NCBI RefSeq assembly: GCF_009769735.1
Contig: NZ_WSRO01000002.1
Location: forward strand, 1,054,001 to 1,118,000
Source of the DNA: Streptomyces sp. BA2
GTDB lineage: Bacteria; Actinomycetota; Actinomycetes; Streptomycetales; Streptomycetaceae
Reading direction: 5' to 3'
Length of the DNA: 64,000 nucleotides
Below the pieces are notes generated by a model that was given only the letters and a program-made list of their open reading frames with translations, did not search any database and was not told where the DNA came from. Shown here one piece after another: positions 33,859 to 42,657 of this stretch (position 1 is its first letter; the number at the start of each line of letters is the position of its first letter). The position numbers and the translations under genes are program-made.

Positions 33859-35343
33859 ATGCCCAACCCCCGCTCACCCCACCGCTTCGCCGCCATCGAC
33901 CTCGGCGCCTCCAGCGGCCGCGTCATGGTGGCGAAGGCCGGCCGCGACACCCTCACCCTCCACGAGGCGCACCGCTTCCCCAACCACCCCGTCCGCACCT
34001 CCGGCACCCTGCACTGGGACATCCTCTCCCTCTACAACGGAATCCTGGACGGCCTCCGCGCCGCAGGTTCTGCCGGCCCCCTCACCTCCATCGGGATCGA
34101 CGGCTGGGCAGTCGACTACGGCCTGCTTGACACTGACGGCGCCCTCCTCGGCAACCCGGTTCACTACCGCGACACCCGCACCGAAGGCATCGCGGCCAAG
34201 GCATGGACGACCGTCCCTCCCACCGACCTTTACGCCGCGACAGGCATCCAGTACGCCCCCTTCAACACCCTGTACCAACTACTGGCCGCCCAAGGATCCG
34301 CCCAACTCGCCACCGCCGAACGCCTGTTGCTCATCCCGGACCTGCTGACCTACTGGCTGACAGGCGAACTCGGCACGGAGCTGACCAACGCCTCCACCAC
34401 GCAGCTCATGGATCCCGGAACAGGCGACTGGTCGCACGAGGTAGCGACGCGCCTCGGCATCGACCCAGGTCTGTTCCCGCCCTTGCGGCACCCCGGCGAT
34501 CCAGCGGGCCAACTGCTCCCCCAGGTCCTCGACGACACCGGCCTGACCTCGCCCACCCCCGTGACGACGGTCGCCTCGCACGACACCGCGTCAGCCGTCG
34601 CCGCCGTCCCCGCCACCACCGACGACTTCGCCTACATCTGCACCGGCACCTGGTCGCTGGCGGGGCTGGAGCTGACCACCCCCATCCGCACGGAGGAGAG
34701 CCGCAAAGCCAATTTCACCAATGAGCTGGGCATAGACGGCACGGTCCGCTACCTGCGCAACATCATGGGCCTCTGGCTGCTCCAGGAGTGCCTACGCACC
34801 TGGAACACCGGCGTCAGCGCCCCCACCCTGGAAGCACTGCTGATCGAAGCCGCCGCCGCCCCCGCCCTCCGCTCCCTCGTCGACGCCGCGGACCCCGCTT
34901 TCCTTCCCCCCGGCAACATGCCCCACCGCATCGCCCAAGCCTGCGAGGCCACGGGGCAGCCGGCCCCCGGCACCCCCGCCGAGACGACACGCTGCATCCT
35001 CGACTCCCTGGCCCTGGCCCACCGCCGGGCCATCGAGGACGCTCAACGCCTCGCGGACCGAGCCGTGGACGTGGTGCACATAGTCGGCGGCGGTGCCCGC
35101 AACGCGCTCCTGTGCCAACTGACCGCTGACGCCTGCGGGCTGCCCGTCGTCGCGGGGCCCGCGGAGGCGGCGGCGCTGGGCAACGTACTCGTGCAGGCCA
35201 GGGCGCACGGCCTGATAAGCGAAGGCCGCCACGAAATGCGGGCCTTGCTGGCCCGCACCCAGCGGCTGACTCGCTACGAGCCGACCCGCGACCCGGCAAG
35301 CCGGGCAGCATGGAAGGAGGCGTCCCAACGCGTCCTTCCATGA
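33859..35343 (+). CDS. rhaB: Rhamnulokinase
   Basis: A 494-aa FGGY-family kinase. The N-terminal phosphate loop region is AAIDLGASSGRVMVA. Sugar contacts are expected around GIDGWAVDYGL, as in RhaB. CTGTWSLAGLEL and the C-terminal ATP motif IVGGGARNALLCQ, followed by VAGPAEAAALGN, complete the family pattern. It phosphorylates L-rhamnulose to L-rhamnulose-1-phosphate, the RhaD substrate. It comes third among the catabolic genes though it acts before RhaD, and is separated from rhaD by the repeat-bearing gap. Confidence 0.92.
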   Translation: MPNPRSPHRFAAIDLGASSGRVMVAKAGRDTLTLHEAHRFPNHPVRTSGTLHWDILSLYNGILDGLRAAGSAGPLTSIGIDGWAVDYGLLDTDGALLGNPVHYRDTRTEGIAAKAWTTVPPTDLYAATGIQYAPFNTLYQLLAAQGSAQLATAERLLLIPDLLTYWLTGELGTELTNASTTQLMDPGTGDWSHEVATRLGIDPGLFPPLRHPGDPAGQLLPQVLDDTGLTSPTPVTTVASHDTASAVAAVPATTDDFAYICTGTWSLAGLELTTPIRTEESRKANFTNELGIDGTVRYLRNIMGLWLLQECLRTWNTGVSAPTLEALLIEAAAAPALRSLVDAADPAFLPPGNMPHRIAQACEATGQPAPGTPAETTRCILDSLALAHRRAIEDAQRLADRAVDVVHIVGGGARNALLCQLTADACGLPVVAGPAEAAALGNVLVQARAHGLISEGRHEMRALLARTQRLTRYEPTRDPASRAAWKEASQRVLP

Positions 35344-35439
35344 CGCTTCCCCGCATGACGTGCCCGCACCATGACTCCCGCGAAGCGCGCGCAGCGCATA
35401 CGCTGCACCCATCCGATGACCGACGAGGAGGAACCCGCG

Positions 35440-36201
35440 ATGCGTGTCGCTCTGTTCCTGACCTGTGTCAACGACACGTTGTATCCCGACACAGGCCGAG
35501 CAGTGGTGAAACTGCTGACCAGACTGGGAGTTGACGTCGACTTCCCGATGGCGCAGACCTGCTGCGGGCAGGCGCACTACAACACGGGTTACCGCCACCA
35601 GGCAGAGCCCCTCGCCCGTCATTTCTCCGATGTATTCAGCTCGGACGAGTACGACGCGATCGTGACACCGTCCGGATCGTGCGGCGCGATGGTCCGCGAG
35701 CTCTACCCCCGCATGGGAGAACGAGCCCGTTCGGAGGGCCGCGGTGACGGCCTGGCGGCGACGCTGGCGCCCGTCGTTCCCAAGACGTACGAACTCACCG
35801 AGTTCCTGGTGGACGTTCTTGGTGTGACCGACGTCGGGGCGTACTACCCGCACACGGTGACGTACCACCCGACCTGCCACGGCCTGCGCAGTCTCGGTCT
35901 GGGCGACCGGCCCACGCGACTGCTCCAGGCGGTCAAGGGCCTTGAACTGCGGGCGCTCCCCGGCGCGGACGAGTGCTGCGGCTTCGGCGGCACCTTCGCG
36001 ATGAAGAACTCCGATGTCTCGTCGGCGATGGGCACGGACAAGGTGCGCAACGCCGAGTCGACCGGCGCCGACGCCCTGTGCGCGGCGGACAACTCCTGTC
36101 TGATGCACATCGGGGGCACGATGTCCCGCCTCAGGAGCGGCCTGCGCCCGGTCCACATCGCGGAGATCCTGGCGAGCACGGAAGAGGAGCCCCTGTCATG
36201 A
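35440..36201 (+). CDS. lutA: L-lactate utilisation Fe-S protein LutA/YkgE
   Basis: A 253-aa heterodisulfide-reductase-like protein with two CCG domains: QTCCGQAHYNTG near residue 42 and DECCGFGGTFAM near residue 182, plus the upstream cysteines of each. It is one of three subunits that oxidise L-lactate to pyruvate. ATG 35440 follows GAGGAGG at good spacing; upstream in-frame codons lack conservation. The stop overlaps lutB (ATGA). The site just downstream of the rhamnose genes suggests it consumes lactate made by RhaD. Confidence 0.9.
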   Translation: MRVALFLTCVNDTLYPDTGRAVVKLLTRLGVDVDFPMAQTCCGQAHYNTGYRHQAEPLARHFSDVFSSDEYDAIVTPSGSCGAMVRELYPRMGERARSEGRGDGLAATLAPVVPKTYELTEFLVDVLGVTDVGAYYPHTVTYHPTCHGLRSLGLGDRPTRLLQAVKGLELRALPGADECCGFGGTFAMKNSDVSSAMGTDKVRNAESTGADALCAADNSCLMHIGGTMSRLRSGLRPVHIAEILASTEEEPLS

Positions 36202-37730
36202 GCGGCACGAGCAGCGTGAACGGCACGAGCGGCACGTTCGTGGGCATGCCCGCCTTTCCCGCCTTCCCCACCGCGGCCCGCGAGGCCGTGGGCAACAAAA
36301 CCCTGCGCGCCAATCTCCGCCACGCCACGCACACCATCCGCGACAAACGGGCCCGCGCCGTCGCCGAACTGGACGACTGGGCACAGCTGCGCGAGGCCGG
36401 AAAGCGGATCAAGGACCACACCCTCTCCCGACTCGACCACTATCTGGTCCAGTTGGAGGAGTCGGTCACGGCAGCGGGCGGCACCGTGCACTGGGCGGCC
36501 GACGCCGACGAGGCCAACCGCATCGTGACCCGCCTCGTCCAGGAGACCGGAGAGTCGGAGGTCGTCAAGGTCAAGTCGATGGCCACGCAGGAGATCGGCC
36601 TCAACGAAGCCCTCGAAGAGGCGGGCATCCACGCCTACGAGACCGACCTCGCCGAACTCATCGTCCAGCTGGGCAAGGACCGCCCCTCGCACATCCTCGT
36701 TCCCGCCATCCACCGCAACCGCGGCGAAATCCGCGAGATCTTCGCGCGCGAGATGAGCGAGTGGGGCCGCCCCGCCCCGGACAACCTCACCGACACCCCC
36801 GCCGAACTCGCCGAGGCCGCCCGTCTCCACCTCCGTGAGAAGTTCCTGCGCGCCAAGGTCGGCGTCTCCGGAGCGAACTTCATGGTCGCAGAGACGGGCA
36901 CCCTGGTCGTCGTCGAGTCGGAGGGCAACGGCCGCATGTGCCTGACGCTCCCCGAGACGCTGATCTCGGTCGTCGGGATCGAGAAGATCGTGCCCACCTG
37001 GCGGGACCTCGAGGTCTTCCTCCAGACGCTCCCCCGCTCCTCGACGGCCGAGCGGATGAACCCGTACACGTCGATGTGGACCGGCACCACCGACGAGGAC
37101 GGGCCGCGCGACTTCCACCTCGTGCTCCTCGACAACGGCCGCAGCGACACGCTCGCCGACGAGGTGGGCCGCCAGGCACTGCGCTGCATCCGCTGCTCGG
37201 CCTGCCTCAATGTCTGCCCCGTGTACGAACGGGCCGGCGGCCACGCGTACGGCTCGGTCTACCCCGGCCCCATCGGAGCGATCCTCAGCCCCCAACTCCG
37301 CGGCACCCAGAGCGAGATCGACGCCTCACTCCCCTACGCGTCCTCACTCTGCGGCGCCTGCTACGAGGTGTGCCCGGTGGCCATCGACATCCCCGAAGTC
37401 CTCGTCCACCTGCGGGAGCGGGTGGTCCAGGGCGGCGAAGTGACGCGGCACGGCTCGAAGGTGACCCTGCGGCCGGCGAAGGGGCACGCCGCGGAGCGGG
37501 CCGCGATGCGCGCGGCGGGCTGGGCGTTCGGCCGCCCGGCAGCGCTCCGGGCCGGACAGAAGCTGGCGTCCGGCACTCGGCGCATCCATCCGCGCACGCT
37601 TCCCGGACCGGGGCGGGCGTGGAGCGGGACGCGGGATCTGCCGAAGGTGCCCGCGGAGCCGTTCCGTGACTGGTGGCAGCGGACGAATGGCGGCCGGTCG
37701 GAGAACCCGCGGAAGGGCGGCAAGAAGTGA
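36198..37730 (+). CDS. lutB: L-lactate utilisation Fe-S protein LutB/YkgF
   Basis: A 510-aa subunit. The N-terminal LUD domain (to about 300) contains VSGANFMVAETGTLVVVESEGN. Next come two ferredoxin-like clusters, CIRCSACLNVCPVY near residue 332 and CGACYEVCPVAIDI near residue 385. The C-terminal tail ends WWQRTNGGR. It is the electron-transfer core of LutABC. Starts at ATG 36198 and ends at 37730, both in 4-bp overlaps with its neighbours, so the three subunits are translationally coupled. Confidence 0.92.
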   Translation: MSGTSSVNGTSGTFVGMPAFPAFPTAAREAVGNKTLRANLRHATHTIRDKRARAVAELDDWAQLREAGKRIKDHTLSRLDHYLVQLEESVTAAGGTVHWAADADEANRIVTRLVQETGESEVVKVKSMATQEIGLNEALEEAGIHAYETDLAELIVQLGKDRPSHILVPAIHRNRGEIREIFAREMSEWGRPAPDNLTDTPAELAEAARLHLREKFLRAKVGVSGANFMVAETGTLVVVESEGNGRMCLTLPETLISVVGIEKIVPTWRDLEVFLQTLPRSSTAERMNPYTSMWTGTTDEDGPRDFHLVLLDNGRSDTLADEVGRQALRCIRCSACLNVCPVYERAGGHAYGSVYPGPIGAILSPQLRGTQSEIDASLPYASSLCGACYEVCPVAIDIPEVLVHLRERVVQGGEVTRHGSKVTLRPAKGHAAERAAMRAAGWAFGRPAALRAGQKLASGTRRIHPRTLPGPGRAWSGTRDLPKVPAEPFRDWWQRTNGGRSENPRKGGKK

Positions 37731-38431
37731 GCAGCAGGGACCAGATCCTGGGCCGCGTCCGGCGAGCGCTTGCCGACGTACGCGACGGCGAGGATCCCGA
37801 TGGCCAGAAGGGCGACACCCACGACGCCCACGACACCTACGCGTCAGCCGTCCCCCGCGATTACCTGCGCGAGCACGGCACCCGCACCACCGACCAGACC
37901 GTCGACCTGCTCGCGGAGAACCTCGCCGACTATCGCGCGCTCGTGCACCGCTGCGCGGACACGGAGCTGGCGGATGTGCTCATGCGTCTGCTCGCGGAAC
38001 GCGGCGCGCGCACCGTGCTCGTGCCGCCCGGTCTCCCGCCGTACTGGCTCAAGGCCTCCGACGCGACCCGTGTCGATGACCGTGCCACGAGCACTCCGCG
38101 TGAGCTCGACGCGGTCGACAGCGTCGTCACCGGCTGCGCGGTCGCCGTAGCCGAGACCGGCACGATCGTCCTGGACGGCGGCCCCGACCAGGGCCGGCGG
38201 CGGATCACGCTCGTCCCCGATCACCACATCTGTGTCGTACGGGTCCCGGACCAGGTGGTCTCCTCCGTGCCGCAGGCACTCGAACGGCTCGACCCGGCAT
38301 GCCCGCTGACCTGGATCTCGGGACCGTCCGCCACCAGCGACATCGAACTGGACCGGGTGGAGGGCGTGCACGGCCCCCGCACCCTGGAGGTGGTGCTGGT
38401 GAGCGGAGTCCGAGGGCCGCGGTTAGCGTGA
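37727..38431 (+). CDS. lutC: L-lactate utilisation protein LutC/YkgG (LUD domain)
   Basis: A 234-aa LUD-domain protein beginning SSRDQILGRVRRALADV. The core is VTGCAVAVAETGTIVLDGGPDQGRR near residue 145, then LVPDHHICVVR and WISGPSATSDIELDRVEGVHGP. It has no cysteine clusters, as expected for LutC. GTG 37727 overlaps the lutB stop (GTGA); the in-frame upstream start at 37673 lies in lutB. The following ABC ATPase gene starts only 4 bp after its stop, so the two are likely on one transcript. Confidence 0.9.
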   Translation: MSSRDQILGRVRRALADVRDGEDPDGQKGDTHDAHDTYASAVPRDYLREHGTRTTDQTVDLLAENLADYRALVHRCADTELADVLMRLLAERGARTVLVPPGLPPYWLKASDATRVDDRATSTPRELDAVDSVVTGCAVAVAETGTIVLDGGPDQGRRRITLVPDHHICVVRVPDQVVSSVPQALERLDPACPLTWISGPSATSDIELDRVEGVHGPRTLEVVLVSGVRGPRLA

Positions 38432-38435
38432 GTGC

Positions 38436-39599
38436 ATGATCCGGTTCGAGCAGGTGAGCAAGCGCTACCCGGACGGCACGATGGCCGTGGACGACCTGTC
38501 CTTCGAGGTCGCTCAGGGGGAACTGGTCACGCTCGTCGGGCCTTCCGGGTGCGGCAAGACGACCACGATGATGATGGTGAACCGCCTCATCGAACCGACC
38601 GCGGGCCGCATCTTCGTGAACGACGAGAACATCGCGGACGTCGACCCGGTCCGCCTGCGCCGCCGTATCGGCTATGTCATCCAGCAGGTGGGGCTCTTCC
38701 CGCACCGGACGATCCTCGACAACACGGCGACCGTCCCCGCGCTGATCGGCTGGAAGAAGGCGAAGGCGCGGGCTCGGGCGGCCGAGCTGCTCGACCTGGT
38801 GGGCCTCGACCCGAAGACGTACGGCTCCCGCTATCCCGAGCAGCTGTCGGGCGGGCAGCGCCAGCGCGTCGGCGTGGCACGTGCGCTGGCCGCCGATCCG
38901 CCCGTGCTCCTCATGGACGAGCCTTTCGGGGCGGTCGACCCGGTGGTGCGCGAGCAGTTGCAGGACGAGTTCCTGCGGATGCAGGCGACGGTCCGCAAGA
39001 CGGTTCTCCTGGTCACGCACGACATCGAGGAGGCGGTCAGGCTCGGTGACCGGATCGCGGTGTACGGGCAGGGGCGCATCGAGCAGTACGACACGCCCGG
39101 TGCCGTGCTCGGCACTCCGGCGACGCCGTACGTCGCCGGGTTCGTGGGCTCCGACCGTGGCCTGAAGCGGCTCTCGGTCACCGACATCCAGCCGGACGAC
39201 CTGGAGCAGCCGACGGTGGTGAGGTTCGACGAGCCCGCCGCGCACGCCGCGGCCCGGCTGCGCGAGGAGGACGCCCGCTGGGCCGTCGTCCTGGACACGG
39301 ACGGAGATCTGCACGGCTGGGTCGGCATCGACGAGGTGGCCCTCGCCGGCGAGGGCGGCAGGGTCGGCGATCTGGCCCACCGTATGAAGGCGTGGGTCCC
39401 TGTGGGCGCCCCGCTCAAGCAGGCGTTCGGTGTGATGCTGCAGCACGACGCGGGCTGGGTCGCGGTCCTCGACGGTGCTCGCTTCCTCGGCGTGCTGACC
39501 CCGGCCAAGCTGCACGAGGCGCTGCGCCGCTCGGTGGACGCGGACGCGCAGGGCGTGGCTCGGGACGAGGTGGAGTTCGACTCGGTGGCCGACGCGTAG
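38436..39599 (+). CDS. Glycine betaine/choline-type ABC transporter ATP-binding protein with CBS domains
   Basis: A 387-aa OpuCA/ProV-like ATPase. Walker A is GPSGCGKTT, the Q-loop YVIQQVGLFPH, the signature LSGGQRQRV, Walker B VLLMDEPFGAVDP and the H-loop LVTHDIEEAVRLGD. Two CBS-like repeats follow (about residues 250-375), which in OpuA sense ionic strength and gate uptake of compatible solutes. Unusually, the other three subunit genes lie downstream on the opposite strand, end to end with this gene. It sits 4 bp after lutC and is probably transcribed with the lut genes. Confidence 0.88.
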   Translation: MIRFEQVSKRYPDGTMAVDDLSFEVAQGELVTLVGPSGCGKTTTMMMVNRLIEPTAGRIFVNDENIADVDPVRLRRRIGYVIQQVGLFPHRTILDNTATVPALIGWKKAKARARAAELLDLVGLDPKTYGSRYPEQLSGGQRQRVGVARALAADPPVLLMDEPFGAVDPVVREQLQDEFLRMQATVRKTVLLVTHDIEEAVRLGDRIAVYGQGRIEQYDTPGAVLGTPATPYVAGFVGSDRGLKRLSVTDIQPDDLEQPTVVRFDEPAAHAAARLREEDARWAVVLDTDGDLHGWVGIDEVALAGEGGRVGDLAHRMKAWVPVGAPLKQAFGVMLQHDAGWVAVLDGARFLGVLTPAKLHEALRRSVDADAQGVARDEVEFDSVADA

Positions 39600-39624
39600 G
39601 CCTCTGCCCCTCAGACCGCACCGC

Positions 39625-40569
39625 CTACAGCAGCCCCTTCTCCTCCAGGTAGGTCCGTGCCACGTCCTGCGGCAGCCGTCGCCAGCTGTCCACCTGTTCG
39701 TTCATGGACGCCAGGTCCGCCGTCGTCAGTACGGAGTTGAGGCGGCCGAGTGCTTTCGAGACGCCCTCGCTGCCCGCGCGGGAGCGGTTGACGACCGGGA
39801 CGATGTAGTCGGCGTTCTGGAGTTTCTTGTCGTCCTTCAGCAGGACGAGGCCGAAGTTGTCGAGCGTGGCGTCCGTCGACGTGGTCAGGACCATCTGGTC
39901 CTGCCCGCTCTGCACGGCCTTCTTGGCCTGTGTCGTGCCCACGCCCTTGGGGTCGACGGAGGTGATGTCGATGCCGTAGACCTTCTTCAGGCCGGGTTCG
40001 CAGTACGGGCGTTGCACGCATTCGTCGCCCGCGGCGAGGCGTACCTTCAGGCCGGACTTGCCGAGGTCGCTCAGTGTTTTCAGGCGGTGCTGCTCGGCGA
40101 AGGACGCCGTGACCGCGAAGGCGTTCTGGTCCACGGCCTTGCCCGGGTCGAGGACGGTGAGGCCGCGCGGCGTTGCGAGGCCGCGCAGGGCCTTCATGGT
40201 GGCGTCCAGGTCGGGCGAGCCGACCGGCTTCGCGTCAGCGCCGTTCTTCTTGGCGTTCAGCCAGTCCGCGAACGTCGCCGCGTACTCGGGGACGACGTCG
40301 ATCTGCCCGGACTCCAGGGCGGGTTCGTACAGCTCGCGGTTGGCCACGGAGAGGACCTCCGCCCCGTATCCGGCCTTCTGCAGGAGCAGCGAGTACATCT
40401 GGGCGAGCAGGTCGCTCTCGGTGAATCCCGCGGAACCGACGACCAGGTGATGACTGTCGCCGGGCGGGGCGGTCACCTCGCCCTGGGTCTCCAGGGACGG
40501 GCCCGAGGAGCAGCCGGACAGGAGCAGCGCCGTCCCCGCCGCGGCGACCCGTACCCCGCGCCGCCTCAT
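39625..40569 (-). CDS. Glycine betaine/choline-type ABC transporter substrate-binding lipoprotein
   Basis: A 314-aa OpuAC-type binding protein. The lipoprotein signal has lipobox LLLSGC near residue 20. The mature part starts LVVGSAGFTESDLLAQMY, followed by IDVVPEYAATFADWL and a C-terminal lobe with MVLTTSTDATLDNFGLVLL. Members bind betaine, choline, carnitine or proline betaine; I cannot pick one. It is the last gene of the leftward group, overlapping the preceding permease by 4 bp (ATGA), and converges with the ATPase gene 25 bp away. Confidence 0.87.
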   Translation of the reverse strand: MRRRGVRVAAAGTALLLSGCSSGPSLETQGEVTAPPGDSHHLVVGSAGFTESDLLAQMYSLLLQKAGYGAEVLSVANRELYEPALESGQIDVVPEYAATFADWLNAKKNGADAKPVGSPDLDATMKALRGLATPRGLTVLDPGKAVDQNAFAVTASFAEQHRLKTLSDLGKSGLKVRLAAGDECVQRPYCEPGLKKVYGIDITSVDPKGVGTTQAKKAVQSGQDQMVLTTSTDATLDNFGLVLLKDDKKLQNADYIVPVVNRSRAGSEGVSKALGRLNSVLTTADLASMNEQVDSWRRLPQDVARTYLEEKGLL

Positions 40570-41246
40570 CCCGTCCGCCCTCTCCCCCGCGCCCCGCCGG
40601 GAGCGAGCCGTTCGCCGATCTCGAAGAGCCCCTCGACGATCAGGGCGAACACGGCGACCAGCACGGCGCCCGCCACCACCTGCGGGGTGCTCGCGAGGTT
40701 GAAGCCGGCCGTGATGATCCGGCCGAGACCTCCGCCGCCGGCGAGTGCCGCGATCGTGGCGGTGGCCACGAGCTGCACGGCCGCGATCCGCACCCCGCTG
40801 AGGACCAGCGGCATCGCGAGCGGCAGTTCGACCCGCCACAGCATCTGCCGCCCCGTCATTCCCATGCCGCGCGCGGCCTGTACGACGCTGCGGTCGACGC
40901 CGCGCATCCCGACGTACGCGTTGGTGAGCAGCGGCGGCACGGCGAACAGGACGAGCGCGACGACGGTCGGGCCCTCGCTCCACCGTCCAATGGGGGTGAG
41001 GAGCAGCAGGACGAGAACCGCGAAGGTCGGTACCGCGCGGCCGACGTTGGAGATGTTGACCGCGAGGGCACCGCCCTTGCCGAGATGGCCGAGGACGAGC
41101 GCGACCGGCAGCGCGATCAGACAGCTCAGGATCAGGCAGACCACGGTGAGGACGAGGTGCTGGGTGAGCCGGTGCCAGATGCCGTCGTCGCCCGCCCAGT
41201 GCGCGGAGTCGGTGAGCCACTGCCAGGCGTCGCTGATGGTGTTCAT
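40566..41246 (-). CDS. Glycine betaine/choline-type ABC transporter permease (second)
   Basis: A 226-aa permease with about five TMs. The coupling loop is AARGMGMTGRQMLWRVELPLAMP and the core includes NVGRAVPTFAVLVLLL and AGGGGLGRIITAGF, typical of OpuCB/OpuCD subunits. ATG 41246 overlaps the stop of the first permease. The two permeases are equal in length (226 aa) and clearly paralogous. Confidence 0.87.
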   Translation of the reverse strand: MNTISDAWQWLTDSAHWAGDDGIWHRLTQHLVLTVVCLILSCLIALPVALVLGHLGKGGALAVNISNVGRAVPTFAVLVLLLLTPIGRWSEGPTVVALVLFAVPPLLTNAYVGMRGVDRSVVQAARGMGMTGRQMLWRVELPLAMPLVLSGVRIAAVQLVATATIAALAGGGGLGRIITAGFNLASTPQVVAGAVLVAVFALIVEGLFEIGERLAPGGARGRGRTG

Positions 41247-41923
41247 GAGCGGGCCGCCCTCGTCCACGGAGTGAGGATCCGCTGCACGCCGAGGAGCAGC
41301 AGATCGGCCAGTACGGCGATGACGACGCACAGCACGGAGGCGGTCAGGACCTGCGCCTTGAAGTAGGTGTTCATGCCCGTGTAGATCAGGTTGCCGAGCC
41401 CGCCGAAGCCGACGATCGCGCCGACCGTGACGAGGGAGACCGCGGAGACGGTGGCGATGCGCAGGCCGGCCATGGCGGCGGGCAGCGCGAGCGGCAGTTC
41501 GACGGTAAGGAGGAGCCGGATCGGTCCGTAGCCCATGCCGCGGGCGGCCTGCCGGGTGTCCTCGGGGACGGCGCGCAGTCCGGCCAGGATGTTGCGGACG
41601 AGCAGCGTCAGGGAGTACAGGACGAGTCCCGCGACGACGAGGGACGCGGAGAGGCCGTACACGGGAAGCAGCAGCGAGAACATCGCGAGCGAGGGGATCG
41701 TGTAGAGGATCGTGGTCAGCGCCAGGACGGGCCCTGCCGCCAGGGCCCATCGGCGGGCGACGACGGCCAGCGGTACGGCGATGACGAGCGCGATGAGGAT
41801 GGAGACGGCGGTCAGCTCCAGATGCTGGAGGACCGCGTCGACGATGATCTGGCGGCGGGTGCTCAGATACTCACCGCAGATCCACTCGTTGCGCGCTAGG
41901 CAGTCGTCCGGGGGCGCGGTCAC
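41243..41923 (-). CDS. Glycine betaine/choline-type ABC transporter permease (first)
   Basis: A 226-aa permease. A short N-terminal segment (CLARNEWICGEYL) seen in Streptomyces members precedes the TM core. The coupling loop reads AARGMGYGPIRLLLTVELPLALP and the terminal part VGFGGLGNLIYTG. I chose the GTG at 41923, as the longer frame to 42133 overlaps the divergent SPW gene and adds non-conserved residues. The 41924-42104 gap includes an A-rich stretch that probably carries both divergent promoters. Confidence 0.84.
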   Translation of the reverse strand: MTAPPDDCLARNEWICGEYLSTRRQIIVDAVLQHLELTAVSILIALVIAVPLAVVARRWALAAGPVLALTTILYTIPSLAMFSLLLPVYGLSASLVVAGLVLYSLTLLVRNILAGLRAVPEDTRQAARGMGYGPIRLLLTVELPLALPAAMAGLRIATVSAVSLVTVGAIVGFGGLGNLIYTGMNTYFKAQVLTASVLCVVIAVLADLLLLGVQRILTPWTRAARS

Positions 41924-42104
41924 GTGTTCATTCCAGCGGCCGGGGCGTGGGACGGCGCGTTCTGGTCCCCCGTACGGGCGGCGGCCTGAGAGCCGCTGAT
42001 CGGCCACGAGTACGCATAAAGAAAAAATAAGAGCAGAATGGATATGTGCGACATTCCGCCGCGCGAGGTCATCAGGCCTGCACCAAGCAGAGGAGACGAG
42101 TCTC

Positions 42105-42551
42105 ATGGCCGACGTCTCACACAGGGGAGACATAGCCGCTCACCCTGACGTATCCGAAATGCGGGATCGATACGCCCGCGTACTCGGTGGTAAAGATGTG
42201 GCGCTCGTGGATGGACCTGTGTTCCTCACGGGTCTCTTCTGTGCCATCTCCCCGTGGGTGGTCCACTTCACCACCAGCCAGCCAGTCCTCACGACGCACA
42301 ACCTCATCATGGGCATCGCGATCGGCCTGCTGGGCCTCGGATTCACCGTCGCGCCTGCCAGGATGTACGGCCTGAGCTGGGCCATGTGCGCCATGGGCGT
42401 ATGGATGATCGTGTCGCCGTGGGTCGTCGGCACGAACCCTGACGCGGGCGTCATCCTCACCAACATCATCATCGGCGGCCTCACCCTCCTGTTGGGCCTC
42501 GTATGCATCGGCGCGGCGGCGAAGGAGGGCCGCAGGGTGAACACGACCTGA
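42105..42551 (+). CDS. SPW-repeat membrane protein
   Basis: A 148-aa protein with four predicted TMs arranged as two SPW repeats, each carrying the signature (AISPWVVHF near residue 50 and IVSPWVVGT near residue 103). A 35-residue soluble leader precedes them. The ribosome site GAGGAGA lies about 9 nt before the ATG. The role of SPW proteins is not known. Divergent from the compatible-solute permease operon, so a shared stress response is possible but unproven. Confidence 0.87.
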   Translation: MADVSHRGDIAAHPDVSEMRDRYARVLGGKDVALVDGPVFLTGLFCAISPWVVHFTTSQPVLTTHNLIMGIAIGLLGLGFTVAPARMYGLSWAMCAMGVWMIVSPWVVGTNPDAGVILTNIIIGGLTLLLGLVCIGAAAKEGRRVNTT

Positions 42552-42578
42552 CACGGGAAGGCGGAGCCACACAAGCGC

Positions 42579-42614
42579 GGCGGCCCCCGGATCGGCGGAG
42601 AGCCGGGAGCCGCC
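42579..42614. terminator. Bidirectional terminator between the SPW and XRE genes
   Basis: A 12-bp stem with one mismatch (GGCGGCCCCCGG at 42579-42590, CCGGGAGCCGCC at 42603-42614) and a 12-nt loop, in the 106-bp gap between two convergent genes. Confidence 0.7.
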
Positions 42615-42657
42615 GTCAGTCGTGCGAACGCGTCAGGCGGCGCGGACCGCTGCCGTC

